From JABCPE02 sp963530295 (GTDB taxonomy: Bacteria > Bacteroidota > Bacteroidia > Flavobacteriales > Weeksellaceae): 64,000 bases of DNA. The notes beneath the pieces were generated by a model, which saw only the letters and a list, made by a program, of their open reading frames with translations, made no database searches and had not been told where the DNA came from. Below are positions 43,200-53,200 of this stretch, one piece after another. The position numbers were made by a program, and so were the translations under genes. The DNA is taken from NCBI GenBank assembly GCA_963530295.1, contig CAUSCF010000005.1, forward strand, positions 1 through 64,000. The letters run 5' to 3'. How positions within the stretch are numbered: the stretch's first letter is position 1; the number at the start of each line of letters is the position of its first letter.

Positions 43200-44357
43200 A
43201 TGATAGAAAACATAAGCTTCGGAAAAGATGCTGCTTATCTCTATGCAGCTATGAACTACAATTTTTTTATAAAAAAAGAAAGTGACAAATCTGGAAAGTC
43301 ACCTATTTATCTCAATGTAAGATTAAACGGAAAAAGAGCAAGAATCTCTACTTTATTAAAAATAGAAGAAAAACACTGGGATAAAGAAAAGAAAAAAGTT
43401 ATCAAGTGTGATGAAGCAGATGATTACAATCTTATTCTGAAACAATTAGAAAACAGAATCACTAACATCATCGTCAAACACAGACTTTCTGAAACTCCAC
43501 TTACAATGGATATGTTTCTGAATCAGCTAAAAAACGCACCACCAAGTTATGATTTGGTGCAATTCTTTGAGCATGTAATCCAAGACCAAGACCTGTCAGA
43601 ATCTACCATAATAAAACATAAAGGAATATTCAATAAGCTCAAAAACTCCAAAATACCAAGCTCTTTTCCAGATATCAATTTGCTTTGGTTCGACAAATAC
43701 AGATCCTATTTAAAAAAATTAGGAAATAATTCTGCTACAGTAAATACCAATATCAGCATCATCAAGAAATACCTTCGCATGGCAAAAGCGAATGGAATAA
43801 AAATCTATGTAAATTTGGATTGGGTCAAGGTCGGTTCTACAGGAGGAAGAATCATTTGGCTCAAAGAAGAAGAAATAAAGAAAATGGAGGAATACTACTA
43901 TTCTTCTTTTATTCCAGAACATTTGAAGTTAAGTTTGGGATATTTTCTATTTTCATGCTATACAGGACTGAGAATTTCCGATGTTATGGAAAGAAATCGT
44001 GATGACTTCAATGCTGACACCTTTGAGTTTATTTCGATTAAAACGAAAATGCGCCAAATCATAGGAATAGGACAGAAATGCCGACAAATAATAGACAACA
44101 ACCCTATGCTGTTCATCGCAAAAAAAGCAGGAGTTCACATCAATAAGCAAATCAAGGAAATTGCTAAAATATGTGGAATCAAAAAAAATATATCATTCCA
44201 TACAGCAAGACACAGCTTTGCTACCAATTACCTAATCAAAGGCGGAAAGGTGGAAAATCTACAAAAGTTATTGGGACACACTAAAATAATGACTACAATG
44301 AAGTATGTTCATATTATAGATGAAGAAGCTGCACTAACGACAAACATCTTCGATTAA
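43200..44357 (+). CDS. Phage tyrosine recombinase (integrase)
   Basis: A 385-residue site-specific recombinase of the Bacteroidetes phage/transposon type. It has an Arm-DNA-binding N-terminal part (SPIYLNVRLNGKRARIS), a SAM-like core-binding domain (about 125-210) and a catalytic domain with R258 (TGLRIS), H334 and R337 (HTARH), H360 (LLGHT) and the nucleophile Y369 (KYVH); a lysine lies in IKTKMR. All catalytic residues are intact, so it is probably active. It points right, opposite to the other phage genes. An internal Met at 43251 is an alternative start. Confidence 0.95.
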   Translation: MIENISFGKDAAYLYAAMNYNFFIKKESDKSGKSPIYLNVRLNGKRARISTLLKIEEKHWDKEKKKVIKCDEADDYNLILKQLENRITNIIVKHRLSETPLTMDMFLNQLKNAPPSYDLVQFFEHVIQDQDLSESTIIKHKGIFNKLKNSKIPSSFPDINLLWFDKYRSYLKKLGNNSATVNTNISIIKKYLRMAKANGIKIYVNLDWVKVGSTGGRIIWLKEEEIKKMEEYYYSSFIPEHLKLSLGYFLFSCYTGLRISDVMERNRDDFNADTFEFISIKTKMRQIIGIGQKCRQIIDNNPMLFIAKKAGVHINKQIKEIAKICGIKKNISFHTARHSFATNYLIKGGKVENLQKLLGHTKIMTTMKYVHIIDEEAALTTNIFD

Positions 44358-44388
44358 AAAACTTTTGCCCCTAAATAGGAGCAAAAGA

Positions 44389-46230
44389 CTAATAAGTTTC
44401 AGTTTCTATCTCTATAGAATAGTGCTTGTCCGAAATGGAATTTTTTACCCAGGATTTTATCCAGTGCCTTTTATTATAGGCAAAAATTTCCGAGCGGATA
44501 TCATACTTACGGATTTTGTTTTTTTCCGCAATGAATGTCCATTTGTAACTGAAGTTAGACAACCTGTTCATATACCAGGGCTTAAGATGCTCGGCGCACT
44601 CCTCTCCTTCTAGCCCTCTCGGATTGGTGGCGTGGTTATCACCATCTCTGTCCAGCCCTGCGTAATAAACCAGCATCAAGGAACTTTCCTTGTAAGCCTT
44701 GGCAGTATTAGCACCACGGAAAAACGCCATCGGAAGACAAAAGCCATTAACAGTAACTTCTGTAGTATTTTCAGGCACAAAATGAGGATTGAGCTGATAG
44801 CCTTTTTCATTGAAGAAAATATTCCTATTCTCTATGCCCTCTACTTCTGGAAACTTCAAATGAAAATACTCTTTATCAGTAAATTTCCTGATAGGATTTT
44901 CCACCTCAAAGGCTCTGAAATCCTCTGGCTCTTTACTTTTATCAATTCTAATAAGATTCATAATAGCCTTGGAACCGTCAAAAGTAAGGTCGTAGTTTCG
45001 CCAGTTCTTGATAATGGTCACCAAATCCCCAAATGACATATCTGGCACCGCCTTTTTAAGATTAACTCTATTGAAATTAAATACATACGGAATCACATTG
45101 CCCTCTATGGTGTGCTGTCTCATCGGGCGGATTTCCATATACGCTAGACCTATGTCTTTTTTAGAAGAATCCATCAAATGCGGCGCCTCTAAATAGCCGT
45201 AATATTCAAAGATAAATTCCTTTCTATCCACAGCGTCCTGCTCGCTGACTTCTAAAACAAAATTCAGATTTTCCACCACTTGGAGCTGATTACCAGCACC
45301 GAAAGAATAAACATGCTTGTCTCCATAATAGAGATTAACATCAGCGCCCTTCAATGCGTTATGCACTTTGAAATAAATTCTGTATTTCCCTGGCGCCTCT
45401 ATCACTACTGATTTTTTCCACTTCCCAAACATATCGCCCCCAGGAGTCCGCTCAGTCAAATATACTTCCTCCTTGAACATGCTGAGTTTATGTAGTTTTT
45501 GGTCTCCTGTGGTGTAGTAGTTTTTATCGGTAAAAATACATCGCTGAAGCAGATGCTCATCGCTAAGAATATCCCCCATAAGCTGGAACCCTGCATCTTT
45601 AAACCCAGTCTTCAGAACATACAGCAGGTAAGGCATTGGATGGATGATGTTTTTATTATAAACATCCATGCCGTCCTCTACTCTATTTCTAGGGAAACTC
45701 TTTTCAGCCTTTCCCTGTTCCTGCACTCTATTATTTATCATCGAATCGAAATATTTCCATTCCTCACTGTCCAGATTGTATTCATCTGTATAGAGTTTTG
45801 GGAAATTATAATCTGATGCAGGATAGCTCTTTTCCACGACTTCATTGGCGTGCTGGTAGATGTCTGGAACTTCGAAATTATGCAGAGGCAAATCTGCTAG
45901 TTTTTTGTCAAAATTCGGCAAATTTTCAAATCCCGAGTCAATCTGGAATTTTAGCGACTTTGTCCCAAACTCCAGAATTTCAATTTTTCCTTTTCGCCGC
46001 TTCCCCTCGTGAATATGGATTCCATCATGAAACCGCTTAAGTTTAGAATTGTCAAGCGAAGAAAACTGACCTATCTTCCTAAGAAATTCCACCGTATAAG
46101 GACACTCTATGGGCAAAGTGTAGTTGGTCCAGAAGCTGTCCTTGAACCTTGGATTTTCTTCGGTAAAACTAAATGAAAGTCCGTCCAGCGGAATTTCTAT
46201 TCCTTCATTGGTTATAAATTTGTCCTGCAT
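44389..46230 (-). CDS. Large phage tail/baseplate-like protein
   Basis: A 613-residue protein with no recognised domain name. It begins MQDKFITNEGIEIPLDGLSF and is rich in beta-strand-forming sequence; residues 250-370 (VVIEAPGKYRIYFKVHNALKG) look like a carbohydrate-binding or jelly-roll module. The position as the last late gene, after the tape measure protein and the 698-residue protein, fits a distal tail hub or baseplate component. It ends 32 bases from the convergent integrase, with no clear terminator. Confidence 0.6.
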   Translation of the reverse strand: MQDKFITNEGIEIPLDGLSFSFTEENPRFKDSFWTNYTLPIECPYTVEFLRKIGQFSSLDNSKLKRFHDGIHIHEGKRRKGKIEILEFGTKSLKFQIDSGFENLPNFDKKLADLPLHNFEVPDIYQHANEVVEKSYPASDYNFPKLYTDEYNLDSEEWKYFDSMINNRVQEQGKAEKSFPRNRVEDGMDVYNKNIIHPMPYLLYVLKTGFKDAGFQLMGDILSDEHLLQRCIFTDKNYYTTGDQKLHKLSMFKEEVYLTERTPGGDMFGKWKKSVVIEAPGKYRIYFKVHNALKGADVNLYYGDKHVYSFGAGNQLQVVENLNFVLEVSEQDAVDRKEFIFEYYGYLEAPHLMDSSKKDIGLAYMEIRPMRQHTIEGNVIPYVFNFNRVNLKKAVPDMSFGDLVTIIKNWRNYDLTFDGSKAIMNLIRIDKSKEPEDFRAFEVENPIRKFTDKEYFHLKFPEVEGIENRNIFFNEKGYQLNPHFVPENTTEVTVNGFCLPMAFFRGANTAKAYKESSLMLVYYAGLDRDGDNHATNPRGLEGEECAEHLKPWYMNRLSNFSYKWTFIAEKNKIRKYDIRSEIFAYNKRHWIKSWVKNSISDKHYSIEIETETY

Positions 46231-46290
46231 TGTTTTTTTATATTTCTTTCAAAATTCTAAAAAACAAAACACTATCAAAAGGACAAAAGT

Positions 46291-47454
46291 TTATTTTTTA
46301 TAGGAAAACCTTTTTGAAAAATAATCAGCTGTAACAAATACAAAAACACAAATAAATAAAACAGAAAAGAATACAATAAAAGTCACCCACCACTTATACA
46401 TTCCAATTGACCAAAGAAAAATAGAAGCAAGTCCATCCAAAAAGACTATTGTATCAACCCAATTATTGGCTTTATTTTCTTTATTTTTTGCTGTTGTTTC
46501 ATCAAAAAAATACTCGCTTATATTTCCATAAAGTATGGATAATATAAAAACAGATGATATAGTAAATGTTATTTTTTTAAGAATGCTGTATATTTTTAAG
46601 TCGAAAAACAGATATTCAGTATCCATCCAATTACTTAAAATAACATATATTACCAAAAAGAAAAATAAAAACTGACTTAACAGCTGAAAAAGTATTTTAA
46701 TATTTCTATAATCTTTATCCCTTATAACATGTGTTAAATTAAAATTAACAATATTTTCCCTAGAGAAACACATTACAGATCCTGGGATGAGTTTTTTTTC
46801 ATATTCTTTACTATTTTCTTCTGGAAAATGATATTTATAGCAATCTTTTACTAAGATAGACTCTGCCTTGTTGGTTCCCTTTTCTAACAATATATCGTAT
46901 AGAACCCCTGAAAACATAGTATTTTTATAACCATCGTTAATTAAAACATCTACATTAGTATATAAATATTTTTTATCTTTTATTTTTTCCATTGTTTTCC
47001 CAGTCACGATGTAGTGCCAAGGATGATTAAACCTAAATATAGGAAATATAATATCTAATTTAAAAATAACAACCAATGAATGTAGTAAAGCTCCTAAAAA
47101 AGCCGAAATTGCATATATAAGAGACGCCAAAACAAGAAAGTCAAATGCATTTGTCTTAAATTCATCAGGAATTTTTTCTGCTTTAATATTATTCAATATA
47201 TTGATTATTGTTTTATACGAAACAGAATTTAAAAATCTTATCTCTAAAATATACCTAAAAAAGAGTATAACTCCTACTGAAAGTGTAATAGATACAATAC
47301 TGAAAAATAATGTTAAGATAAACCTTTCAAATATATTCCCTTGTGAAAATTGCCTCGTAAAATTTCCACGAAAGTAAAATTTCCTGAAAATAATTCCAGG
47401 AAATATAAATATCATAATATAAAAAACCGTACTTAAAGCAATATTAATATTCAT
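46291..47454 (-). CDS. Multi-pass membrane protein (prophage cargo)
   Basis: A 387-residue protein with about seven hydrophobic helices: 5-25, 44-68, 105-130, then a soluble loop of about 125 residues, then 255-280, 293-312, 340-355 and 360-380. The loop (HPWHYIVTGKTMEKIKDKKYLYTNVDVLINDGYKNTMF and SGVLYDILLEKG) recalls membrane proteins of the DUF6338 kind; that is tentative. It is AT-richer than the tail genes on either side and is co-transcribed with the 83-codon gene 2 bases upstream from a separate promoter, as expected of a moron. A defence or superinfection-exclusion role is possible but unproven. Confidence 0.65.
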   Translation of the reverse strand: MNINIALSTVFYIMIFIFPGIIFRKFYFRGNFTRQFSQGNIFERFILTLFFSIVSITLSVGVILFFRYILEIRFLNSVSYKTIINILNNIKAEKIPDEFKTNAFDFLVLASLIYAISAFLGALLHSLVVIFKLDIIFPIFRFNHPWHYIVTGKTMEKIKDKKYLYTNVDVLINDGYKNTMFSGVLYDILLEKGTNKAESILVKDCYKYHFPEENSKEYEKKLIPGSVMCFSRENIVNFNLTHVIRDKDYRNIKILFQLLSQFLFFFLVIYVILSNWMDTEYLFFDLKIYSILKKITFTISSVFILSILYGNISEYFFDETTAKNKENKANNWVDTIVFLDGLASIFLWSIGMYKWWVTFIVFFSVLFICVFVFVTADYFSKRFSYKK

Positions 47455-47456
47455 AT

Positions 47457-47708
47457 CTAATCAATTCTAATATTGATTGTTTTACCAGAAGACAACTCAA
47501 CCTTCTCAAAATCATGATCTTTATTTTCTTTCAGTTTTTTTATTGCTTCTTCTACTTTTTCTCTATCTTCTGGATTGTTCAATATTTCTATACCTTCATC
47601 ACTTATCCAAGAAGAATCTGTTTTGAAAGCATCGCTAAAACCTTTGAATAATAAAGAAATATTCAAAAATCCTATCGCATTTATTATATGTATGATATTT
47701 GCCTTCAT
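47457..47708 (-). CDS. Small protein, partner of the cargo membrane protein
   Basis: An 83-residue protein with a weakly hydrophobic N-terminus (IIHIINAIGFLNISLLF) and an acidic/lysine-rich remainder (EILNNPEDREKVEEAIKKLKENKDHDFEKVEL). Function is unknown. It starts 18 bases after a good -7 promoter box and its stop is 2 bases before the next ATG, so the pair forms its own operon within the phage tail genes. Confidence 0.6.
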   Translation of the reverse strand: MKANIIHIINAIGFLNISLLFKGFSDAFKTDSSWISDEGIEILNNPEDREKVEEAIKKLKENKDHDFEKVELSSGKTINIRID

Positions 47709-47725
47709 AAAAACATTTTATATTG

Positions 47726-47733
47726 CAAATATA
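47726..47733 (-). promoter_or_regulatory. -7 promoter element of the second cargo block
   Basis: TATATTTG on the minus strand, 18 bases before the 83-codon gene; no clear -33 TTTG. Confidence 0.55.
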
Positions 47734-47761
47734 TATAAAATTTTAATTTAATGATATTTTT

Positions 47762-49858
47762 TTACTCGGTTTCTATCACATTAAACTCTAAATCCATTTG
47801 AAACAGATGTTCGCTGGTATCATACATTTCGTTTTTCTTGCCTACAGCTACAGCTTTCAGCCTTAAATTGCCAATCATGATAAAACATAGATTAGACCCC
47901 AGCAGGTCATCTATCAGCGCAATTTCCTCCCGAAGAATCCACCCTGTATTGATAGTAAGCGATTTCTTCCGCTTGCTGCCATATTTTAATTTATTTTCGG
48001 CATCAAAATAATGCTCAAACTCAGAAATCATTCGGTATTTATCGTAAGCAGAGAACCACTCAAACACCAAGTTCTCCGTTTCAAAGAAAATGTGAATCGG
48101 ATTTTCAACCTCTGGGAATGGAATATATTTAATCTCCCCAGCAGTAATGATTTCATTCTCTTTTCCAGTGAATAATTTTCGGATAAAATTATGAGAACGA
48201 ACCTCGTTTTTCTTCTCAAAAGTGGGTTTTCCTCCTTGATAAATATTCATTAGCGGAACAAATTCTGCCTTTTCTGAAATAGCATCTGCACTGATTCGGA
48301 TTACAGATTCTGGATAGGTTCTACGCACAGGATGATTGGTAAACAATGGAAAGCATCGTGGTCTTCTGCCAGGAACAAAGAAAACATTCTTTATCTGGTA
48401 TTCTGAAAGCTGTTCATCATCTGCATTATGCTCGGTAATAGTAATATTTACGAGTGCAAAGCTATACTGATAACCTACATCATTCAACGGATAAAGCTCT
48501 CTGCATCTTGCAAAGAAGTCTTGGATTTCCTCTCCAGGGAAAATCTCTACTTCATTTTTGAAATAAAGATATTCATACTCTTGAACCTCTTGGTATTCCT
48601 GCTGATAGCCTTTGAAAAACATCTCCAATTTCATTTTCACATAACTGGAGAAAGGATTATTCTGGCTCATCTTTATTTTGTTCTTGTCCAGAGCAAAATA
48701 ATAGGCTTCGCCTCTAAAATCTGATTTTAAACTCTCTGCTATCTTCAGCCTCACTGAAAAACTTTTTTCTATTGTCCCTGCTGAAAGCAGTATTTCTCCG
48801 CTGTAAGCTCCCACAGCAAGACTCTCTGGTTTTACTGTGGTAATTTTCAGTTTTCCACCTTCTATTACAGCAGTTTCTATGAATGATGGTTTTAAAGAAA
48901 CGCTGATTTCTAAATTATTTGGATTAACGATGTCCGCAGTAAAAGTTTTTGCAGAATCTACCCCTTTTATTAAAGTATCTTCAAAAATTCTTGGAGAAAA
49001 ATCAAAATCCTTCACTACTTCCCCCGAAATAGTTTTAAATAAAATTACGATTGTCTTTTTCTTTCCTCCCGCTTTTATTTCTGCATGAAATTCATAAGTA
49101 GAATCTACTGGAGTAGTGTCTGAATATGCCGACTTTGATATTTGTATAACACTTTTATCAGTTTCTTTCAAAATATCCAAAGAAAAAGGATAAAAAGACT
49201 CCCAATCTGGAGTAATATTAAAAGTAATAGGCTCCGTAGTGCGGACTTCTAACCTGGTATCTCCACTAAGGGTCTTTGTCGCCTTGTTGTAAGTCAGAAC
49301 AAGATCGGTCTTGTCTGTCACCAAATCTGATGGAGAAGCCTGCCCCTGCTTAACTTCTAATTTAACCGTTACAGAAATAGAGCTCGGCTCTATGTAATGT
49401 TCACCGCCTCTGTCATCTATTCCGTAAGCCTCGTAGATGATAGATGCTGAATATCTTCCCGCACTCAGCCCCGCAAGTCCTGTAACATCCAAAAGAACAT
49501 CTGCTTGGCGTGGGTTAATCTTTCCGCTGTTTCCCCCTTCTCTAAATATCTTTTCCTTGGTGCTGACATTTAACCAGTTCGATGCTCCAAGGTTATAAGT
49601 CACCCGAGTTTTATAGACAAACTTCTTATATGGAGCATCATTCCACAAATCTAGTTCTGGGAAAGTCAGCCTGCTGGTCTGCTGGCTGGGCATTCCCTTG
49701 CCTTTGATGTATTCAAAAACAATAGTAGGAGGATTCACATCCCACTCTACCAAAGGAGCGTCTTCTTGTTTGTATCCGCCGCATTCATAACCATTTTGCG
49801 AGGTAAGTTGCCAATTATCACAAACCGCAATCTTTTTTAATCTAATTTTCTTTGCCAT
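47762..49858 (-). CDS. Large phage tail protein with Ig/BACON-like repeats
   Basis: A 698-residue protein. Residues about 185-285 and 290-385 are two repeats of beta-sandwich type (each ending in a strand pattern such as KTIVILFKT and KSFSVRLKI), like the BACON/Ig-like modules of Bacteroidetes phages; residues 20-180 have similar strand-rich composition. The C-terminal 300 residues are unclassified. A distal tail or receptor-binding structure is likely. Its start overlaps the end of the nucleotidyltransferase-like gene by 17 bases. Confidence 0.65.
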   Translation of the reverse strand: MAKKIRLKKIAVCDNWQLTSQNGYECGGYKQEDAPLVEWDVNPPTIVFEYIKGKGMPSQQTSRLTFPELDLWNDAPYKKFVYKTRVTYNLGASNWLNVSTKEKIFREGGNSGKINPRQADVLLDVTGLAGLSAGRYSASIIYEAYGIDDRGGEHYIEPSSISVTVKLEVKQGQASPSDLVTDKTDLVLTYNKATKTLSGDTRLEVRTTEPITFNITPDWESFYPFSLDILKETDKSVIQISKSAYSDTTPVDSTYEFHAEIKAGGKKKTIVILFKTISGEVVKDFDFSPRIFEDTLIKGVDSAKTFTADIVNPNNLEISVSLKPSFIETAVIEGGKLKITTVKPESLAVGAYSGEILLSAGTIEKSFSVRLKIAESLKSDFRGEAYYFALDKNKIKMSQNNPFSSYVKMKLEMFFKGYQQEYQEVQEYEYLYFKNEVEIFPGEEIQDFFARCRELYPLNDVGYQYSFALVNITITEHNADDEQLSEYQIKNVFFVPGRRPRCFPLFTNHPVRRTYPESVIRISADAISEKAEFVPLMNIYQGGKPTFEKKNEVRSHNFIRKLFTGKENEIITAGEIKYIPFPEVENPIHIFFETENLVFEWFSAYDKYRMISEFEHYFDAENKLKYGSKRKKSLTINTGWILREEIALIDDLLGSNLCFIMIGNLRLKAVAVGKKNEMYDTSEHLFQMDLEFNVIETE

Positions 49859-50246
49859 AATCTGTATAAAGAATTTCGTTTTGATATTTTTTTAACTCTC
49901 TTTTTTCTGAAACCGCATTATGAACCCATATCTCTATACAATATCGATAATTCGTAAAGAGAATTATTCTATTGGGATTTTGCTCAATCATTTTTACGCC
50001 TGTAATTTCAGTAGGAATTTTCCATAGCAATTGGCGGAAAGCCCACCTGCTCACTACGAAATCTACATCTTTCGGCGTGTAGTCTTCTTGCAGCTGTTCC
50101 CCGAACACTTTCGCTACAGAACCACACACAGCAGGCGTTTCATTTGTCAGCTCTTCGACCAAGGAAATCACTTGGTCGCAAAGCTTATTCATCGGGTCGT
50201 TATCAAAGACCTTGAATTTTTGGAAAGAATTTTTATTTTCTCGCAT
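49842..50246 (-). CDS. Nucleotidyltransferase-like protein inside the tail operon
   Basis: A 134-residue protein with the core pattern of minimal nucleotidyltransferases: G42-S43 in AVCGSVAKVFGEQL, then D60 and D62 in YTPKDVDFVV, and an acidic E105 in RYCIEIWVH at the place of the third metal ligand. The spacing between GS and DxD is longer than in most family members. It overlaps the tape measure gene by 14 bases and the next tail gene by 17, so it is translated with them. Family relatives include antitoxins and tRNA-modifying toxins; phage structural function is also possible. Confidence 0.6.
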   Translation of the reverse strand: MRENKNSFQKFKVFDNDPMNKLCDQVISLVEELTNETPAVCGSVAKVFGEQLQEDYTPKDVDFVVSRWAFRQLLWKIPTEITGVKMIEQNPNRIILFTNYRYCIEIWVHNAVSEKRELKKYQNEILYTDYGKEN

Positions 50247-53200
50247 TTCTTTTCTCTATATTTTCAAATTGTTTTATTGCGTTTTTCAATCTTTTACCGT
50301 TTTCCGCATTCTCTACCATCCATGCTTCTACTCCGTTTTCTTTTAGTTCGGAAAGCACCTGCTTCAAGTCTGATAAAATAGGCTGCATTTCCGCCCCTAA
50401 AACCATCTGAGCTGTTGCAGGAGTCTGAGCATCTCCTCCCGAAGTCTGTCCTCCGCCCGTAAAACCTCCTTCTGCGTAGCCTCTTGGTGCTTGAGTTCTC
50501 CCTGTTCGGATACTTTCCATCCAGTCTACTACATCAGCAACCACTGGATTCTGAAGCATCCATTTAGGAGTGACATATTCGTTCTCATGGACTATTCCCG
50601 CTGGTCTGAAACCAGAACTATCAGGAGAACCAAAGCCCCCGCCTGTAAAACCACCTTTGTCAAAACTATCTGGCTGAGCAAGAACCGCTGCAATCTGCGC
50701 AGCACCCAAAGCTGATACTACACCAGTAAGAACCCCAGCGGAAATACCAAAATCAAACTTAGGAACCTGCGCCCATATTCCGATAATTGCTTGAGCTGTA
50801 TTGATAGCAATCTGTGCAATTGCCATTGCTTTCTGAATTTTAGCTTGTCTGTTTGCCAGTTCAGCTTTCTTCGCATCGGTTTCCTCCTCTAATAGCTGGA
50901 CACCTTTATGATATTGTTCCTGATTGATGTAACCTTCATTCAGCTGTCGAAGAAGCTCTTTCTTCTTATTGTCCTGCCCTTTGGTAAAACTTCTGAGTTC
51001 TCGCTCATTAAGTCTTTGCTGAAGTTCAGAAAACTGAGAAAATGCATTTTTCAGCGCCTGCACACCCATCATTACGGCTTGAAGTTTTCGCTCCGTAGTG
51101 TCTAGATTTTTGAAAGTATCGCTCCACTGTGTAACCGAAAACCCAAGAATATCGACTTTGTCCATTTCCTTACGGGCATCTTTCTGGATTTGGGATTCAT
51201 CACCTACTTCATTTCCATTCTTAGCAGCATTCAATTTATTGACTTCTGTAGTAATAGATGCTATTCTTTCTTTGAGTTCCTGCACTGATTTTTCAGAAAA
51301 TACATTTGGATTGCTGAGTAAGTCCTCCAATATTTTTTGCTCTTTTTTGAAAAGCTCTATCTGCGCCTGCAGTGCAGCTCTGTTTGCATTTTCTCTCAAT
51401 GCTTTTTTGGCGTCTTCTAGCGTATGAATGTTTTTCAGCTCTTGATCACTAAGTTTCAAAAATTCCATTTCAGCAAGTTTTTCCCTTGCTTCCGCCATGG
51501 TTTTAATTTCTGTGATTTCATTCTCATTCTTTTCATGAACAAGAGCCGCCTCCTTCTGCAGGTTCGTGATATCACGCTGATGTTTTTCAAGCTCTGCTTT
51601 TTCATCAATCGTTTTTATTTTCAGCTGATGCGTATGCTCCATCTGCTCTTTGATTTTATTATTCTGCGCAATAATGGAGTTGATAACTGCGATTTCTTCT
51701 CTTTTATTCTGTATCGCAGCATCATAATTCTTTTGAGCTTGAGGACTTGCTCCTGCTTTTGCTTTTTGGAAGTCAGAAATCTCTCGCTCCACTTTAGCAA
51801 TAGCATCTTTCTTTTCTTTATTCTGATTCTCGATATCTTCTAAATTCCGATTGTGCTCGGTTTCCAAAAGTCTTTTTTCCTTCTCATAACCTTCGAGCTG
51901 AATTTTTTCCCTTTCATCTTCGTATTTTCTATGAGCGTCCAGAAGTTCTTTGTCATATTTACGCTTATCTTCTAATGATTTTTCATAAACAGATTTGGAT
52001 TTATCTTCTCCCGAATTCTTTTTGGGAGTCTTGTTTTTTGTCGGATTTGCAACAGCACTATTTACTGGTTTATTAGAAGCAGGAGCGGTTCCTCCCTCTT
52101 CTCCTTGTATTTTTTTTATTTCCTCTGCAAGTGCTCTCTGCTGGTCTGTTAAACCTTGTACATCTTGTTTTCTTTTTTCATAAACATGAGCATATTCTTT
52201 TTTTAACTCATCTGCTCGTTTTTTTCCTACAGCTTTCAGCCATTTTTGATATTGAACAGCTTCATTTTTATCAAGATTTACAACATCTTTTCCTCCAAAT
52301 AAATTACTTATTTTATTAGCTGCTTTATCAACTAAACCAAGGTTTTCGCCCAGTGATTCGTTTTCTTTATCAATAATCTGCTCTCCTATTTTATCCATTT
52401 TAGCTGTAAGGGCTTTTACTCTTGCCATTTTTAAGAGATGCTCGGTGTATTTATCGACCGCTTTAGTGGCTTCTTGAGTATTGATATTTTCCAAATTCAA
52501 GAAACCTAAATACTCTGGAGAAATTTCGTTGAGTTTTTTAATCGCCTCCAGCCTTTGTTCTTTGGATAAAGTTTCGTCTCTGGCAGTTTTCATAAGCTGG
52601 TCCAGCTCATTTTTTTGAGAAACAATGCTTTTTTCTGCCTCTACAAAAGCATCATTTAGATTTTTCTGTTTTTGTGTAGCTGCATCTACTTCCTTATGAT
52701 AAAGTTTATATGCTACTATCGCTGCACCTATCGCTGCGACTAATAAACCAATCGGGTTCATTTTAGTAGTCATATTAAAGGCTCTCATTGCTGCAGTTGC
52801 TCCAGCAGTATTTCCTGTTAATTTAGCCTTAGCAGCTGCATACAAAAGAGAAACGCCCTTTGCTGCCGACTCTATTGCAATTTTAGCCTTTTGGACTGCA
52901 TTATAAAGAATGGTCTGCTGATAGGCTTTTTGGGTGGAAAGAGCAATAAGATACATTGCTGCTTTATAACTGACCATAGCAGTAACCATCACCCCGATGA
53001 TTTTTGCTAAAAAAACAAGCCTGTCTTTAAATTCCCTTATGCCGTCTCCTGCCTCCTTGGTCACTCCTGTAATGAAGCCAACCACACGGATAACATCCTC
53101 AAAAAGATTGATAATATTATTAGAAGTAAACATTTCTGCAAAAGCATTTTTCAGCTTTTCCACTATTGCGGCTGCGTTGTTATTTTTCTTGCTAAATTCA

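Noticed and set aside
48428..48724. 98-codon plus-strand frame inside the 698-residue tail gene
   Set aside because: It is antisense to a well-supported gene and has no conserved features.
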